Source: Rosa chinensis
Taxonomy: Eukaryota; Streptophyta; Magnoliopsida; Rosales; Rosaceae
Reading direction: 5' to 3'
NCBI RefSeq assembly: GCF_002994745.2
Contig: NC_037091.1
Location: forward strand, 7,774,001-7,838,000
Length of the DNA: 64,000 nt
The notes under the pieces were generated by a model that was not told the origin of the DNA, searched no databases, and worked only from the letters and a program-made list of their open reading frames with translations. The translations under genes were made by a program, and so were the position numbers. The stretch's first letter is position 1. Every line of letters begins with the position of its first letter. This document shows, piece by piece, positions 24,149 through 36,789 of the stretch.

Positions 24149-24898
24149 ATAGTACTGCTTTCCTCACCAAGCCTGTTCATCAAACTTCAAAACTCATCTG
24201 TTTCTAAAAAGTTACTGACATATGTACTGATATATAGTACATTATTCGGAGAATAAATTTGGCGACTATTGCATGTTGATAAATATGTAGATGAATCATA
24301 TGTAAGTAATTTAATGAGACAAGAGATGCAACTTTGTCATTAATTTATCCAGATGATATTGGTTTATGATGTATGCATATGATTTATATTCTAGGCAATC
24401 ACATTAAAAAGATATCCTGCAAAACTATCACTGACAACATGGATGAGCTTCCTAGGGGCAGCACAGTCAGCTATCTTCGCAGTTTTTATAGAACATAAAC
24501 AACCTGCTTGGACAATTGGATTCAACATTGACCTCTGGTCCATTTTGTACTCTATCAAGTTTCAGGATTCTGAAAATGTTAATTTTTTTTGTTTGTGCGT
24601 GCATTATTCTTTGTTAATAGCCAATGGTTAGATTGTGTATTTATCTGCAGGGAGGGGTGCGCTCTGGCCTAATTCTCTTTATTAAACTATGGTGCACATT
24701 AGAGAAAGGACCTGTCTTTGTGACCATGTTTGATCCCGTTTCGACAATATTGGTGGCAATTCGAAAGACAGACATTGGCAGGTAATTTTGGATTATCTAT
24801 TCAGATATGCATTTTTCGGCAATACTTTCTTAAGAAAGCAGATTCGTGGTTCATAGCCTGAAAGAAAAATGTGGATCAAGTAGGATTTTCAGATAGAA

Positions 24899-25162
24899 TT
24901 AATTACAATTTACCTCCCGAACTATAGGGTCGTTTTCATTTTCATACCCAAGTTTCAATTCTGTCATTTACATACCTAAAATTAACTCCGTTAGACGTTT
25001 TCATGCTTGGAGTTAAATACTCGGTCAAATAAATGTCTAACAGACTATCAAACTCTGGGTTTAGGTGTCTAACGGATTTAATTATATGTATGTATGTAAA
25101 TGATAAAATTTGAAACTTGGGTATAAAAATGAAAACGCTTCTATAGTGCGGGACATAAATTA
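24899..25162. mobile_element. MITE with ~70-bp inverted repeats in intron 6 of copy 2
   Basis: The left arm (TTACCTCCCGAACTATAG...) is complementary to the right arm (CTATAGTGCGGGACATAA) over about 70 bp. The block is absent at the matching site in copy 3. The superfamily is not clear because the target duplication is ambiguous. Confidence 0.75.
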
Positions 25163-25600
25163 GTGGTGATTCACATTTGTTTTTTTAGAAGAAACGTCAA
25201 TTTTATTGATGCAAAGAGATTAAGTACATTCTCTAGAAATAATCTCCTCTAGAAAGGGAGGTGTAGAAGTGTAAACAACATTGCAAGGCCTATTACATAA
25301 TGCCAACGAGCAAGAGAATTAGCAAGACCCAAATGGAATTTCACTCTGAAAACCAAAACAGGCCCTGCGGGGCCCACTTTAGAAAAAATTACATCGAAAA
25401 TTTGGTAGAACTTCCCTTAAAAGCGGACTACCTAAAATCTGTAAAAACATTACAATACTCCTTAATAATCAAATCCATCCTCAACTTCTGGTGCCTCCCT
25501 GCTCCCCACAATTATAAACAACTCTCCAACAAGAACATAAGTCCAAACTGAAATTCAAAACTCACAAAGCAAATTATCTTTCATACTAACACAACTGAAA

Positions 25601-26478
25601 CAAAAATGCTTGAGATCCCAAATAATTATACCAAATATCAATACCAAATGATGTGGCAGGTGCCATATCATCAAACTATTTTTAGCATGTATTCTTATAT
25701 TTTATTTTTATTCTTTAAAATGGAAAGATCAATAATTAAAAGTTATTGTTGTTTAATTAGAAAAAAAATGTATATGATAAACAACAACAAAAGGAATGAA
25801 GAACAATTCATTAGTTCATTGGCAATTGAATAATGATCTATTATATACTACTAGTGGTGGTGGGTTTCATCCTGCTGGAAATAGAGATGTAGCGATGAAG
25901 TAAATGAGAAATTGTGATTTTCAATTGATGGCCAGATCCATCTCTAATGGGTTTCAAATGAGTTTCAAATGAATTTAACCACTGCAAGTGGCCTAGTGGT
26001 TCTTGCCTAGTTGAGTGTGCTCCCCAACCTAGGTTCGAACCCCGAAGCTGTCAATGTGGCCAGGCATTGTGCTGCAATACACAGTTGAAGCATTTCACAT
26101 GCGCCGAAGGGGTTTATCTTGGGCCTAGGAAGCCTTTGGGTTCCCCTTGACAAAGTCAGGAAAAAAAAAAAAAAAGAATTCTCATACTGTTAAATGGAGA
26201 AAGAAATAGTACTATTTATTTGCGCTATTCTCTAGATTTCTTTGCTCTTTTAATTATGTAGATGTGGTTGTTTTGTTTGAGGAAGGGCGGTAGCAGATTT
26301 GGTTCTTTAGTGAATCATGTTCTTCTTTTTTGCTGATTAATTAGTTTTCTAGATAAAATCAATGAAATTTGCTGAAAATTATTAAATTGAATATCGTGAC
26401 ATGTAAGACGCCAACTCAGACGCCATGTCATTTGTTATTGCTTTTTGGTATAATTTTTTGGTATCTGTAGCACTGCTC
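25601..26478. mobile_element. MULE-type element nested in the solo LTR
   Basis: The terminal inverted repeats are related to those at 7709-8555 (left CAAAAATGCTTGAGATCCC, with the block ACCAAATGATGTGGCAGGTG). The flanking 9-bp repeat is CAACTGAAA / CAATTGAAA (25592-25600 and 26479-26487), one mismatch. The 878-bp interior holds a SINE but no transposase. Confidence 0.82.
25977..26175 (+). mobile_element. tRNA-derived SINE nested in the MULE
   Basis: The head has a box A-like TGGCCTAGTGGTT and a box B GGTTCGAACCC, as in RNA polymerase III promoters of tRNA origin. The body ends in a 15-A tail, and a short GAATT repeat is present on each side. It is the innermost layer of the nest in intron 6 of WAT1 copy 2. 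Confidence 0.8.
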
Positions 26479-28895
26479 CAATTGAAATATGGTCATCAGA
26501 GCAATTTAGACAACTGAACTGAAATAGAGTACAAGTAGGTTAACATGTAACCTACACAGAAGGTAGAAGCAGTGGTCACTATGCCTCGACTCCTACGCAA
26601 GCTCGACCCCAACTACTCTGTAGATTGGGCACGAGAAACAAAAAGGTCAGGGAAAAGCATTTAAAAACCATTAGAGTGAGTGGACAAAAAATAAATAATT
26701 TCGAAAGAAATAAACAAAACTTAATGTTTTCCCAATTTATTTTCTTAAAAACCAAGCATGCAGTAAAGTCTCTTCAAAATCATCTTAATCATTCTCTGAA
26801 ACTAAATCTCAACTCCTGCTATAAATCATCTCGAAAATCATCTCAAAATCTCGTTAAAATATTCATATAATTAAGTATCTCTAAATCCTTTCATAAATCT
26901 CATATATCACAAAGATATAATGATATCTCAAATCATAATGCAAATCTCATCTCAAACTCTTAAAATCTTATAAAATGCTTGTATCGTAAAATAGGTGATG
27001 ATTAGAGGGGACTGCCGACTAGTCATCTCATGCCACCTAGAGAGGATTGTCAACCACGGACATACCAAAGGTTACTGCCAACCAGAATACGAGGAGGTAA
27101 TGGTTAGAGAGTACTGCCAATTAACCATAGATAGTTAGAGGGTACGTACTGCCAACTAACTACCTCATGCCAACTGTCGACCAGATGACGCATCGGAGGG
27201 TACTGTCGACCAAACTATTACCTAGAGGGTACTGCCGACCAGGTAATGCAAGCATGCTCTATCATATTAACCTCCTCGAATAAATTGAACTCAAACTCAA
27301 TCTCTTTAAATCAAAATATATAAATCTCACTTTACCAAAAGAAGTCCTTGAAAACTCAATAATTCTAATAGTGAAATCCACTCCATAACTCAAAGTATTT
27401 AAATCTCCACGTTCCTCCCAATAACTCATTATTTGCATCACTCGAAAATAACAAATGCTTTCGGAAGGAAAACTCAATATTAATTTCATAAATCCTTAAT
27501 AAATCACTGAAAGCATAAATCAAGAATTCTAGATAAATCAAAGCTCATAAAATCATAAAATAGTAAATAAATCTCATAATATAAAAACGCTTGAAAGTAA
27601 TACTGCATGCATAATTTAATTTAAAATCAAATGTCCACTCATAGATTTGCGCTATGATAGCTGTCAAATGATTTCCTCCTCGAACACAATCTACACGTCG
27701 TCCTGACAAATTGATATTATAAATTAACTATTTCTCGATAATCGAAAAATAATAACAATTGAATCTCTAAAATCGATAATTGATTGGAAGCTTGAAATCA
27801 TGTCAAAATGAGCTCAAACTTTATACGTTACATTGACTCAATAATTATAACAACATATCGAAAGCTAGGGTTGATCCAACGGTCAGATCTTTCCTAATCA
27901 AAACCCGAATTTCCAAAACTTCAAAAATTCCCAACAATCCCAAGGTTTGTCGTATAGCTACCAAACTACACCCACATGCTCGTAATGATGAGCTCAACCC
28001 AACAAACCAAAATAGGACACCGAGAACGGCCGGACGCTCCCCCATGTGCCGCCAGTTCCAACCCCGAATTGGGTCACCAAATTTCATCAACAAGATCATC
28101 TCATCATTCTTAACAACTTTCTCAACTATGAAAATGCTCAATTTCAAGTCTAGGAGTCAGAATTTACCTAGAAAACCTTAAATTTCTTCTCGCCCTTCTC
28201 CTGCAAAATTGGAGTACCCACTGGTTGGGTTTGAACTAGAGACGAGAGAGCTTCAAGATGTTGGTGGTGGCGTGGCCTGAGGTGGCTAGAAAACGACGAT
28301 CGGACTGGATTTCTCTTTTGTAGCACAACTGGTTTCTAGCTCGATTCTCCTTTTAAATCTCAAATCGTCCCTAGTAACTACCAAAGAAAGGAAGAGGAGG
28401 ACAAGGCGCTTCTAAAGAGACCGGTTTCACAGCTAGAGGTGGCCGGAATCAACGCCGGTGAGGCTGAGAAGGTTCGCCCATTTCCGGATTCTCTTTCTCT
28501 CTCTCTCGACTTCTCTCCTTTTCGATTTCCCAAAATGGCAATCTCCCCCCCCCCCCCCCCCCCCAAAATAGTAACCTCTATTTCCGGAAGCATCTAAATA
28601 CACTTCAAAAAGTTTTCCAAAAATTATAAGACTGCCACTGACTTTAATCCTTTATAACTTATTCGTTACAAATCCGATTTTAACGTGCTGCCTATCCACG
28701 AACTCGGTTTAACATACTCTACAACTTTCTAGAATGAAGTTTTCTAAAAAAGTGTACAAAATAAAAAGTCAATCTTTTGACCCACTAAAAGATAGAAATG
28801 AAGGTAAAAAGTAAAGATAACTGTCGTTTACCATCCAAATGACTAGCAAACGGGTGAGTTTAGGTACAGGGCATAACAAGAATGAGCAACAGTAT

Positions 28896-29487
28896 TGTTA
28901 GAACAAAATTTGTGGGTATGGAATATGAGAGGATTTATGCTTCTAAGGCACGCTGTAGCAACTCTTTCCTTAAGACTTTATTTGCCCCACAACAAGTGTG
29001 CAAAGGGGTTTGATCAAATAAGCCTTTAGGACACAATGAAGCCTAGCAGTCCTGCTATTGTTGATAGGCGTCTTGCACTTATGAAGATCAACCCAACAAT
29101 TGATCAAAGGTTTTCAAGAGACTCAAGGTTACTAGAAACTATATCTGCAGTTTTATAGTTGCTAGACTTTATCTGTGTATGAGAGAGGAAGATTGATTGA
29201 ATGATTTGAAAGAAAGAAGTAGAGAAGAGAGAAATCAAGGTTGCTTGATATGCAAATATGCAGATAACTATCCCCTATATGTAGAATGAGTCATGCTTTT
29301 TGAAACGATACCATACTTCTTCACCAAGAATTATGTATAATTGCCAACATATATATTTTGAATTGAGTTCAAAATCAGCATATACTATAATTAATCTGAA
29401 ACACCTTTTCAATATATACACACCTATTGGTTGTATATATATCATACAACTTCTCTTTTCTTTTATAATTTGAAAATCTTTCTAACA
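28896..29487. mobile_element. Copia-type solo LTR, 592 bp
   Basis: It begins TGTTAGAAC, ends TTTCTAACA, and is flanked by the 5-bp repeat AGTAT (28891-28895 and 29488-29492). The inverted tips TGTTAG/CTAACA are typical of Ty1/copia LTRs. It lies within the truncated LINE, only 12 bp of LINE sequence away from the neighbouring solo LTR. No internal domain remains. Confidence 0.9.
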
Positions 29488-31403
29488 AGTATTTCCTTCC
29501 CGATACAAGTGTGAGAAAGTATTTCCAGGCAACTGAGAAAAAAAAAGCCAAAACATCCTCATAAATAACCCGGAGCTGAATAAATGATTCCTGGATAGAA
29601 TGCATAGCTTATACCAACAATAAGGAGTCCGATTCTAGACAAATTGGATCCAATCCCTGGTCAAGAACCAGCCTGCAAGCTACTTTACCAGCTAGTGCCT
29701 CCACTTGAGCAGGAGAAAAAACCTAATCAAAGCTAATAGCCATCCCACAGATAAATAAACCATTCGCATCATGTACCATAATTCATGCACCACCTGAATG
29801 AGAGTTCACATCAAAAGCTCCATCCATGCAAACACTGAACCAACCAACAAGGGGCTTCTTCCAGCCATGCTTATTGTGGCACCTTGGGGGGTGGGACATT
29901 TGCTTGAAGATAATTGGCATGCCAAACTTGAGCACTAAGTAGAAGAGATTGAGGCTCACAAATCACAATGTTTATTCTCCCACACTTTTTCATTCCTTGC
30001 TTTCCACAAAAACCACAGCTAGCTTCACCGACATCAATGTGGTGATTCACATTCTGGTTACACTACACAAATATCTATAAGACATCATTAGATTGTGCTT
30101 GGTTCAACTTTTGGTTGCTAGGCACAGCTGAATGAAGACCATTGATAAGAACCAATCAAAGAGCAACAATCATGATTTAGTCTAATAACACCATCATGTG
30201 ATGTCAGATAAGACACCAATATTACTTTTTAATAAATCCGCAAAATAATTTGACATGTTATGTTGTTAGAGACTATAAATGAAATTACTGGTTCGGTTGA
30301 ACCATGATTATTACAATCATGAAGCACGATTTGACAACAAAATAAGTTGGATATATCACATACCATCATTACCGTGTTCATGCATTTCTAATTTAAAAGA
30401 TTTGTTAATAGCTGGGAAAATTAATGTTCTAAATTTTAGTCTGCTGTTTGTTCAGCATATTAGGGGCAGCGATTGTCATTGCTGGCCTATACTGCTGTTG
30501 TGGGGGAAAGAAGGTGATGAAGTTTACATCATTAAGTGTGAAGACTCATCTTATCAGACATACGAAAAGGAGAAAGCTAGATGACAGAATACGAACAATC
30601 AATTCAGTCAAGAAGGATCATTACATGGTGAACCCTGAAGATTAATTGGATCATCAGTCAAATTTCGAAACCAATAAAACCCGAAACTAGAAGACGAAGT
30701 TGACAAGAAATATTAAGGAGCAAAGATGGGAGCATGAGAGAGAGAGAGGGCAGACTGTATTACTGTTAACTCCCAACTCTCCTTAATTTTCATAAAGTTT
30801 CATCTATCTCTTTATTTGATTTATCTATAGTATTCGCCTCTTGTTTATTCAAGAAACCCTCAAATTTCATCTACTTCAATATAAGCATGCACAAGGCAGT
30901 TAAAATACTAACATGAAAAATGCATAAGCTTGTGGATATGAGAAAGAAATCTATCCTGAATGACCGTGAGAATTGAACATGTGACTTTTGATGTTACTTA
31001 TTCTAACAAACCAACAGACCACAGCTCATCGGCAATGCTGTGATGAGGTCAACTGCACAACTCTTCTAGCCATGAATTGGTTTATAGGAAACCACGTCAT
31101 CTAAAATATCAATAGTGCTAAGCAGATTTTCCCAAAAAACTCTGAATGCAAAAGCTATATTCCAAATTGATGGAATGACACGCATGATTCCAATATTGAA
31201 CACACTAATTTTCTCCACCTAATTGAATACAGTGGGTCCTGAAAAAGTCATCTACAGTAAATTCATTATACTACCAACCTGAAATAAGAATCAAGACTGA
31301 ACTATTCTCTAGTCCCTCTATATGAATACTTGCTGAAGTGCTCTAGCTACCAGCTTGTCAAGAACTGAAACAGGATAAGGAAGAAGAGGGACTAGAGGAA
31401 ATT

Positions 31404-33756
31404 ATGGCACAAGAGCCAAGTTCCCATGTGGGAACTTACAAGAGGTTCAAGCCACACCTCCTCATGGTTTTATCTCAAGTGGCCTACGCATTTCTCTATT
31501 TCATTACAGAAGCTTCCTTCAATCATGGGATGAACCCTCATGTCTACATAACTTATCGACATATCGTGTCTGGCATAATCATGCTCCCTTTTGCCTATTT
31601 TCTTGAAAGGTTATATATGTGTACAGTTGCCTTTCCATTTTGTACTACTTAAAGGTAATGCTTTCTTGTTACATATCTGATCAATGTCATCCAGATTGGC
31701 AATTAATCGGATAACATAACAGGATATATTAGTTCAGCAAAAATTGTCCATGTCTGTTATGGTACATTGACATTTCTACATATTTTCATTACATCATGTG
31801 TTTAACTATTGATCTTTGATTCTCCTGCAGAAAAGACAGACCAAAGCTCACATTTGCTCTTTTCTTGGAACTTTTTGTTATTTCTTTTCTGGGGTGAGAA
31901 CAAGTAGAACCCATACATGCTTCTGAGTTCTGACATTTGAAGGCAAAAATAAAAAGTCTGATTTGGTGTCTTTTACAAAACAGGATAGGTTTGACTTTAA
32001 ACATGTACTTTGCAAGCTTAAGATACACCTCTCCAACATTCCTTGCATCAATGATCAACACCATAGCTTCCCTCACCTTTGTGATTGCAGTTTCACTCAA
32101 GTTAGTACACCGCCCCATCCAGAAATCCATAGAATTGATCTTTTATTATCAAGTATATCAATTTATGCTATGCTTAAGAAATTAATCAATCAGGTTGGAG
32201 GTTCTTGATCTTCTAAATCCTCGTGGATTAGCAAAAGTTTTGGGCACCATAGTCTCCTTAGCCGGTGTAATGACCATGACTTTGTACAAAGGACCTATTA
32301 TGAGAAACTTGTGGAGTCCACTAATCCATATTCAAGGAAAAACTTCCATCCATGAGAACTGGTTGAAGGGTTCAATTCTAACTGTTGCTAGCTGCATAAC
32401 ATGGTCTTTATGGTACATTATGCAGGTTTTTAACTCTTACTCTGAACTATAAGCTATTCAACTAGTCTGTAAGACATAAAAAGTACAGCTTTGCTCACCA
32501 AATTTGTTCATCAAACTTCAAAACTCATCTATTTCTAATTAGATACCGGCATATGTAATTACAGTACATTACTTGTTAATAAATTTGATGAGTATTGCAT
32601 GAATAATTGGGACAAGATATAGAATCTTCTGATTGATTTGTACAAATGATTTACTTTCTAGGCAGTCACATTGAAAAGATATCCTGCACAACTATCAATG
32701 ATAACATGGATGAGCTTCCTAGGGGCAGCACAGTCAGCTGTCTTTGCAGTTTGTATAGAACATAAACGAGCTGCTTGGACAGTTGGATTCAACATTGACC
32801 TCTGGTGCATTTTGTATTCTGTAAGTTTCAGGATTCTGAAAATGTAAAATTTGATTTGTTAATAGCCAATGGTTAGATTGTGTATTTATATGCAGGGAGG
32901 GGTGTGCTCTGGCCTAGTACTCTTTATTCAACTATGGTGCACAGTAGAGAAAGGACCTGTCTTTGTGACCATGTTTGATCCCGTCTCAACAATATTGGTG
33001 GCAATTCTAGCATACTTTGTGCTTGGTGAAAGACTCTATATTGGCAGGTAATTTTGGATTATCTACTTACAAAAGCAGATTCATGGTTCAATAAGCAGTT
33101 TCCTGACAGTGTCATGTTATTTTACATTGTCAGACTGAATGAAAAATGTGGATCAAGTAGAACTATCTAGTGGTGATTCACATTCTGGTTACACTACACA
33201 AATATCAATAAGGCAACATTAGACTGTACGCTTGGTTCAACTTTTGGTTGCTAGACACAATTGAATGAAAACCATTGATTAGAACAATATCAAAGTGCAT
33301 AATCATGATTCAGTCTAATAATACCGACATGTGATATCAGATAAGACACCACTATCACCTTTTGCTAAAGCGGCAAAACAATTTGGCATATAATGTTATT
33401 AGAGACTGTAAATGAAATTGCTGGTTAGATTGAACCATGAATATTACAATCATGAAGCACATTTTGACAGCAGAATATGTAAGTCGGATATCTGATAAAT
33501 TCATGCATTTCTAATTTAAGAGATTTGTTAACAGCTTGGAAAATTAATGTTCTAAATTTTCATCTTTCATTTGTTCAGCATAGTAGGCGCAGCTATCGTC
33601 ATTGTTGGCCTATACTTGCTGTTGTGGGGAAAAGAAGGTGATGAAGTTTACACCGCTAAGTCTGAAGAGTCTGATCAGACAAATGAAGAGGAGAAAGATA
33701 ACAATATGCCGACGATTTCTTCAGTCAAGAAGGATGCATTACATGATCAACCATGA
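31404..33756 (+). CDS. WAT1-related / UMAMIT-type transporter, tandem copy 3
   Basis: Exons are 31404-31609, 31831-31893, 31984-32100, 32194-32425, 32662-32820, 32896-33047 and 33579-33756. Exon lengths (206, 63, 117, 232, 159, 152, 178) are identical to copy 1, giving 368 codons, all frames open and all introns GT-AG. It is a membrane transporter with two EamA repeats and about ten helices. Differences from copy 1 are mostly conservative; the C-terminal tail (EESDQTNEEEKDNN) is more acidic. Its upstream 260 bp closely match those of copy 2 before its solo LTR, and a shared element near 31140 (AATGCAAAAGCTATATTCC) is found before all three copies, so it may be a conserved promoter module. AATAAA lies about 60 bp past the stop. 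Confidence 0.94.
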
Positions 33757-34445
33757 AGAATTAGATCATTCCCTTGGAAACCACTGAGAAGCACATCATG
33801 AATCAAAATTCAACACCAATAAAACCTAAAACACGGAAATGATTCACTGAAGTTGGCAAGAAGAGCCAAGGAGCAGGAGAAACAGAGAATGCCGACTGTT
33901 AGTTACTATTAACTCCCAACTGTAATTTTCACAGAACTCTTTGTTTGATTTGTTTATGGTATTTGGACTTCATTTATTCAAGAAAATCCTAGGCCATGTA
34001 TTCAAATTGATTTGCCGGTACCGTGGTATAAATTATGGTCACAAAGTCACTGGTAACAGACCTAAAGCATAACATTGTACAATAAAAAAAATCCAGGCAC
34101 CACAAGAGAGAGAGAAAGTCACTGTAATACTACATGCTTTCATTTCACATCAAAGATCTTATCTCGTCTTTGAATATCTGAAATTAACCTGCCTCATCAT
34201 GTTGGGAATTAAAAGCCTCTTGCAAAAGGTAGGGCAAAGATGTACACTGTCAAGACTGGACATTTATAATTTATTCTCAAAAACCACCTTCTAGCTACAT
34301 CAACAATTCTATCACACATTTGCCATCAACCGAATTAAATCAGGCAAATTGAAAAATCAGTGACATGTACATTTGTCAACAAGTAATAAAAATTTCAGCA
34401 AATGCAAAACAAAGCATCTATTGTTGTCCAAATAGTTCTGTATAT
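33757..34445. other. Convergent intergenic region
   Basis: This lies between the 3' ends of WAT1 copy 3 (plus strand) and the bHLH gene (minus strand). It holds the poly(A) signal of copy 3 near 33818 and no coding sequence that I can support. Confidence 0.6.
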
Positions 34446-36789
34446 CTAAGCAGCAGGGGGCCTAAGCTCATGATCACGAGATGTATCACGGGTCGATGGA
34501 GGTAAATAGTGCCACATTGGGATCATGCCATAGCTAGGATAGACTGCCATCTTGCTTGCCCCAGGGTGATATGCGGCAGGCCCTGCTGGGTGGGCTGGCA
34601 TAAACCCAGAAGGTGGAATGGTCATAGCTTTCAACTGCTGTTCCAGCTTTTCTTTGTCTGCTTTCAGTACAACTTTCTCTTCACGAAGTTCATTCTTTTC
34701 TGCCTGTTATATACAAACAGTAAAAAGTGGTCAGTTTCAAGATTTCTCTTTTACTATTTGAAAAATGTGAGGATTGTTTGCACCATCCAACCTATCACCT
34801 TGACTATAATGTCCTATTCATGTACCCAAAAAGTTCAAAATAACCTTATAGCTCATTTGAAATATGAGATTCAAATATAAGAATTATAGTTGTAATCAAA
34901 AAGTTTTGATCAGAACCTACCAACGTATATATGATTTGTATAGGAAAAAAATAATGAACGAACAAACATATTTATACATATATTTGAGGTTGAAAAAGTT
35001 ACATTATATTTAGTCATTTGATATGCATTATTATTATATTAAGCAATTTTATGATTCGTCCGACCAATGTAGACTTAAACTCAAAATTCAAATCTCTTCA
35101 TGTATAGCCTTTCATCCAAATGCACCATAAGTAATGCATCCTTTTCATCAAATACAATGAATTGAAAACCAGTCCATCATAGTAACCAAACCAAAGTGAA
35201 AGAAAGTATCTCACATATTCTTACAATGACTGAACCAAAGATTCAGTAAAATAGGGTAGGGGTTCTACAAACTTAAATTCTACTAGCTTAAAGTTTAAAC
35301 TGGTACAATTATCATTATGCAGTAACAAAACAATAATAACCTGGAATAGTAACAGTGAAGCATTACCAATATTGTTCCTGTAGAGAACGGTCGATTCTCT
35401 TATGGGTGCCAACAATACTCCAGACCCCGTAGAGCATCATTTGGTGTTTTGAGACTAGACCTTATCCTAAATAGTAATAACCGTAATTTCTGCTTCTTCT
35501 TTTTTGAGAAGAATAACCATAAATTACCATAATTGTGCATTTCTTTGGCAGAATCAGCTTACACAGCACATCAGATCATTGTTGAAATTGATCAATCACA
35601 TAAATGGAGAGGAGCTATCCCGGGTTTCAAGGGAAACAAAATGGATGGTTTTACTATTACTCGACAGTTACCGCAACCCACATGGAAACCTTACAACTAA
35701 CTAAATCAACAGACTTTAATCACCACTATGAAGTTACAGATGACTCAAACTACCAACGGCCAATTTAACTTTTAAAACCAATATTCTGTTTACTTGGGCA
35801 AATCCCCCGGAATTTCCATCTCCCGAATCTCCTACTCAAAATTAGATGAACTTAAGAGTGTTATTGGTTGATCAAAGATCAGCTAACGTCTACCATGTCT
35901 ACTTTAGAACTATCACGGAGACACAACACACCCTCATCATCTAATCAATCTAAACAAACATGACCATAACACTTAATCGCTAACAGCCAAGGACCCAAGA
36001 TCTTGAACACCAATATACGTTTTCGTCAATAAAAAACACAGTCTCAGCTACCAACTCTCATAATAAAACTTCTATGCAAGCAAACAAGATCAATCTCAAA
36101 AGTAAATGAGCCATAAAGAACCTTTAAACTCTTTATCTCTTCAAGCAACTTTTCATTTGTCTGTGTGAGCTCCTGAGCTTCAGCTCTCAGTTGGGTCAAG
36201 ACCCTAATGGCATCATCAAGTATAGCAGGCTTGTCAGTCTTGGCTGGCCTCCCAGGTTCCAAAACAGCACTCAAATCCACAAACCTGAAATCACCAAACA
36301 CCCAAAAAAAAAAAATCTCCATTCATTTTCTATCATCATCACAAAAACAAAAAAGAAACAGATTCGATTAGATGCATACTTGTCATTCAATCTCTCCCTC
36401 CTCAATTTCTCACGGCAAGCTTTGGCCCCTGAGCCACTCCAAGACTCGGTTCGTCCCCTAATCATACAAAAAGCAACGATCTTTATCAAAACCCAGAACG
36501 CATTGGCACTCAGATTATCAAAAGCAACGATCATTTTCAAAACCCAGAACGCATTGGCACTCTGATTATCAAAAGCAACGATCTTTCTCATCGAATTCAC
36601 AAGAACATACCTCTTGCGAGGGCACTGTTTTTCCTGGGTCTGTGAGGGAGCAGCAACACCACTATTAGCAGAGAATTCGATCTCAGGAAATGAAGGGCTG
36701 GGATTGGACCACAGAAAATTGGGGAATTGGGGTTCGTCGATCAAGCTGGGGTACCCAAAAAAGTCTTCTATGCCTTCCATTCCATCCAT
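34446..36789 (-). CDS. Group IVc bHLH transcription factor, ILR3/bHLH104-like
   Basis: Four exons on the minus strand: 36789-36611, 36457-36380, 36284-36122 and 34703-34446, with GT-AG introns, giving 225 aa. The N-terminus is short and acidic/aromatic. Residues about 60-115 form the bHLH, with basic region ACREKLRRERLND and helix 2 containing AILDDAIRVLTQLR. It continues directly into a leucine-zipper-like coiled coil (EIKSLKAEKNELREEKVVLK). The tail is Pro/Ala/Tyr-rich and ends DTSRDHELRPP, a hallmark of this clade. Relatives (ILR3/bHLH105, bHLH104, bHLH115, bHLH34) heterodimerise in the nucleus and activate iron-deficiency genes, with control by BTS-type E3 ligases. The first exon is shorter than in bHLH104/34. 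A second ATG lies three codons downstream. Confidence 0.92.
36469..36590. repeat. 51-bp tandem repeat in intron 1 of the bHLH gene
   Basis: A unit starting AAAAGCAACGATC is present twice in full and once in part (about 2.4 copies), differing at only a few positions. It ends close to the donor of intron 1. Confidence 0.9.

Larger units (their letters stand above)
25320..28878 (-). mobile_element. Long solo LTR, same family as 55284-57700, minus strand
   Basis: A 5-bp direct repeat AGAAT flanks it (25315-25319 and 28879-28883). Excluding the nested MULE and its duplication it is about 2.67 kb. Read in complement it aligns by eye with the 2.4-kb solo LTR at 55284-57700 at both ends and in the middle: the start near GTTTGCTAGTCATTTGGA, the GGCCCTGCGGGGCCCAC block near the end, and the repeated TACTGCCGACCA units at 27000-27240. 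It is more decayed; the terminal TG is now TA on the left edge. A run of about 18 C lies at 28547-28564. Confidence 0.85.
25178..30038 (-). mobile_element. 5'-truncated LINE in intron 6 of copy 2, split by later insertions
   Basis: The intron sequence GTGGTGATTCACATT occurs once in copy 3 (near 33171-33185) but twice here (25163-25177 and 30039-30053). It brackets this insertion as a 15-bp target duplication. The left border is a poly-T run, so the element lies on the minus strand. Its own sequence is 25178-25319, 28884-28895 and 29493-30038. About 29600-29860 in complement reads as a degenerate RNase H (RVT_3-like) segment with the VCMDGAFDVNSHSGGA motif and internal stops, as found at the end of plant LINE ORF2. 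Confidence 0.85.
10400..30637 (+). pseudogene. WAT1-related copy 2, dead and split by nested transposons
   Basis: Exon remnants, read against copies 1 and 3: 10400-10515 plus 20953-21042, 21262-21324, 21415-21533, 21631-21862, 24395-24553, 24651-24781 and 30456-30637. Defects seen directly: a stop TAA at 10504-10506 (an ACA-GAA site now ACA-TAA) just before the CACTA insertion; extra bases in exon 3, which is 119 nt instead of 117; TTA changed to TAA in exon 4; loss of the GT donor after exon 5 (ATCAAG); a 21-nt in-frame deletion in exon 6; and a one-base deletion in exon 7. Insertions lie in exon 1 and introns 4 and 6, with another in the promoter. Introns 1-3 are close to copy 3, so copies 2 and 3 are the younger pair. 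Confidence 0.95.

Noticed and set aside
25977..26060. Functional tRNA gene
   Set aside because: Box A and box B are present but the cloverleaf is incomplete and a SINE body with poly(A) tail follows.
26996..27245. CRISPR-like spaced repeats (TACTGCCGACCA units)
   Set aside because: Plant nuclear DNA; the units are diverged, irregularly spaced and lie at the position of the internal array of a solo LTR family.
28547..28564. Poly-C tract as a functional element
   Set aside because: A simple homopolymer inside a decayed LTR; likely slippage with uncertain length.
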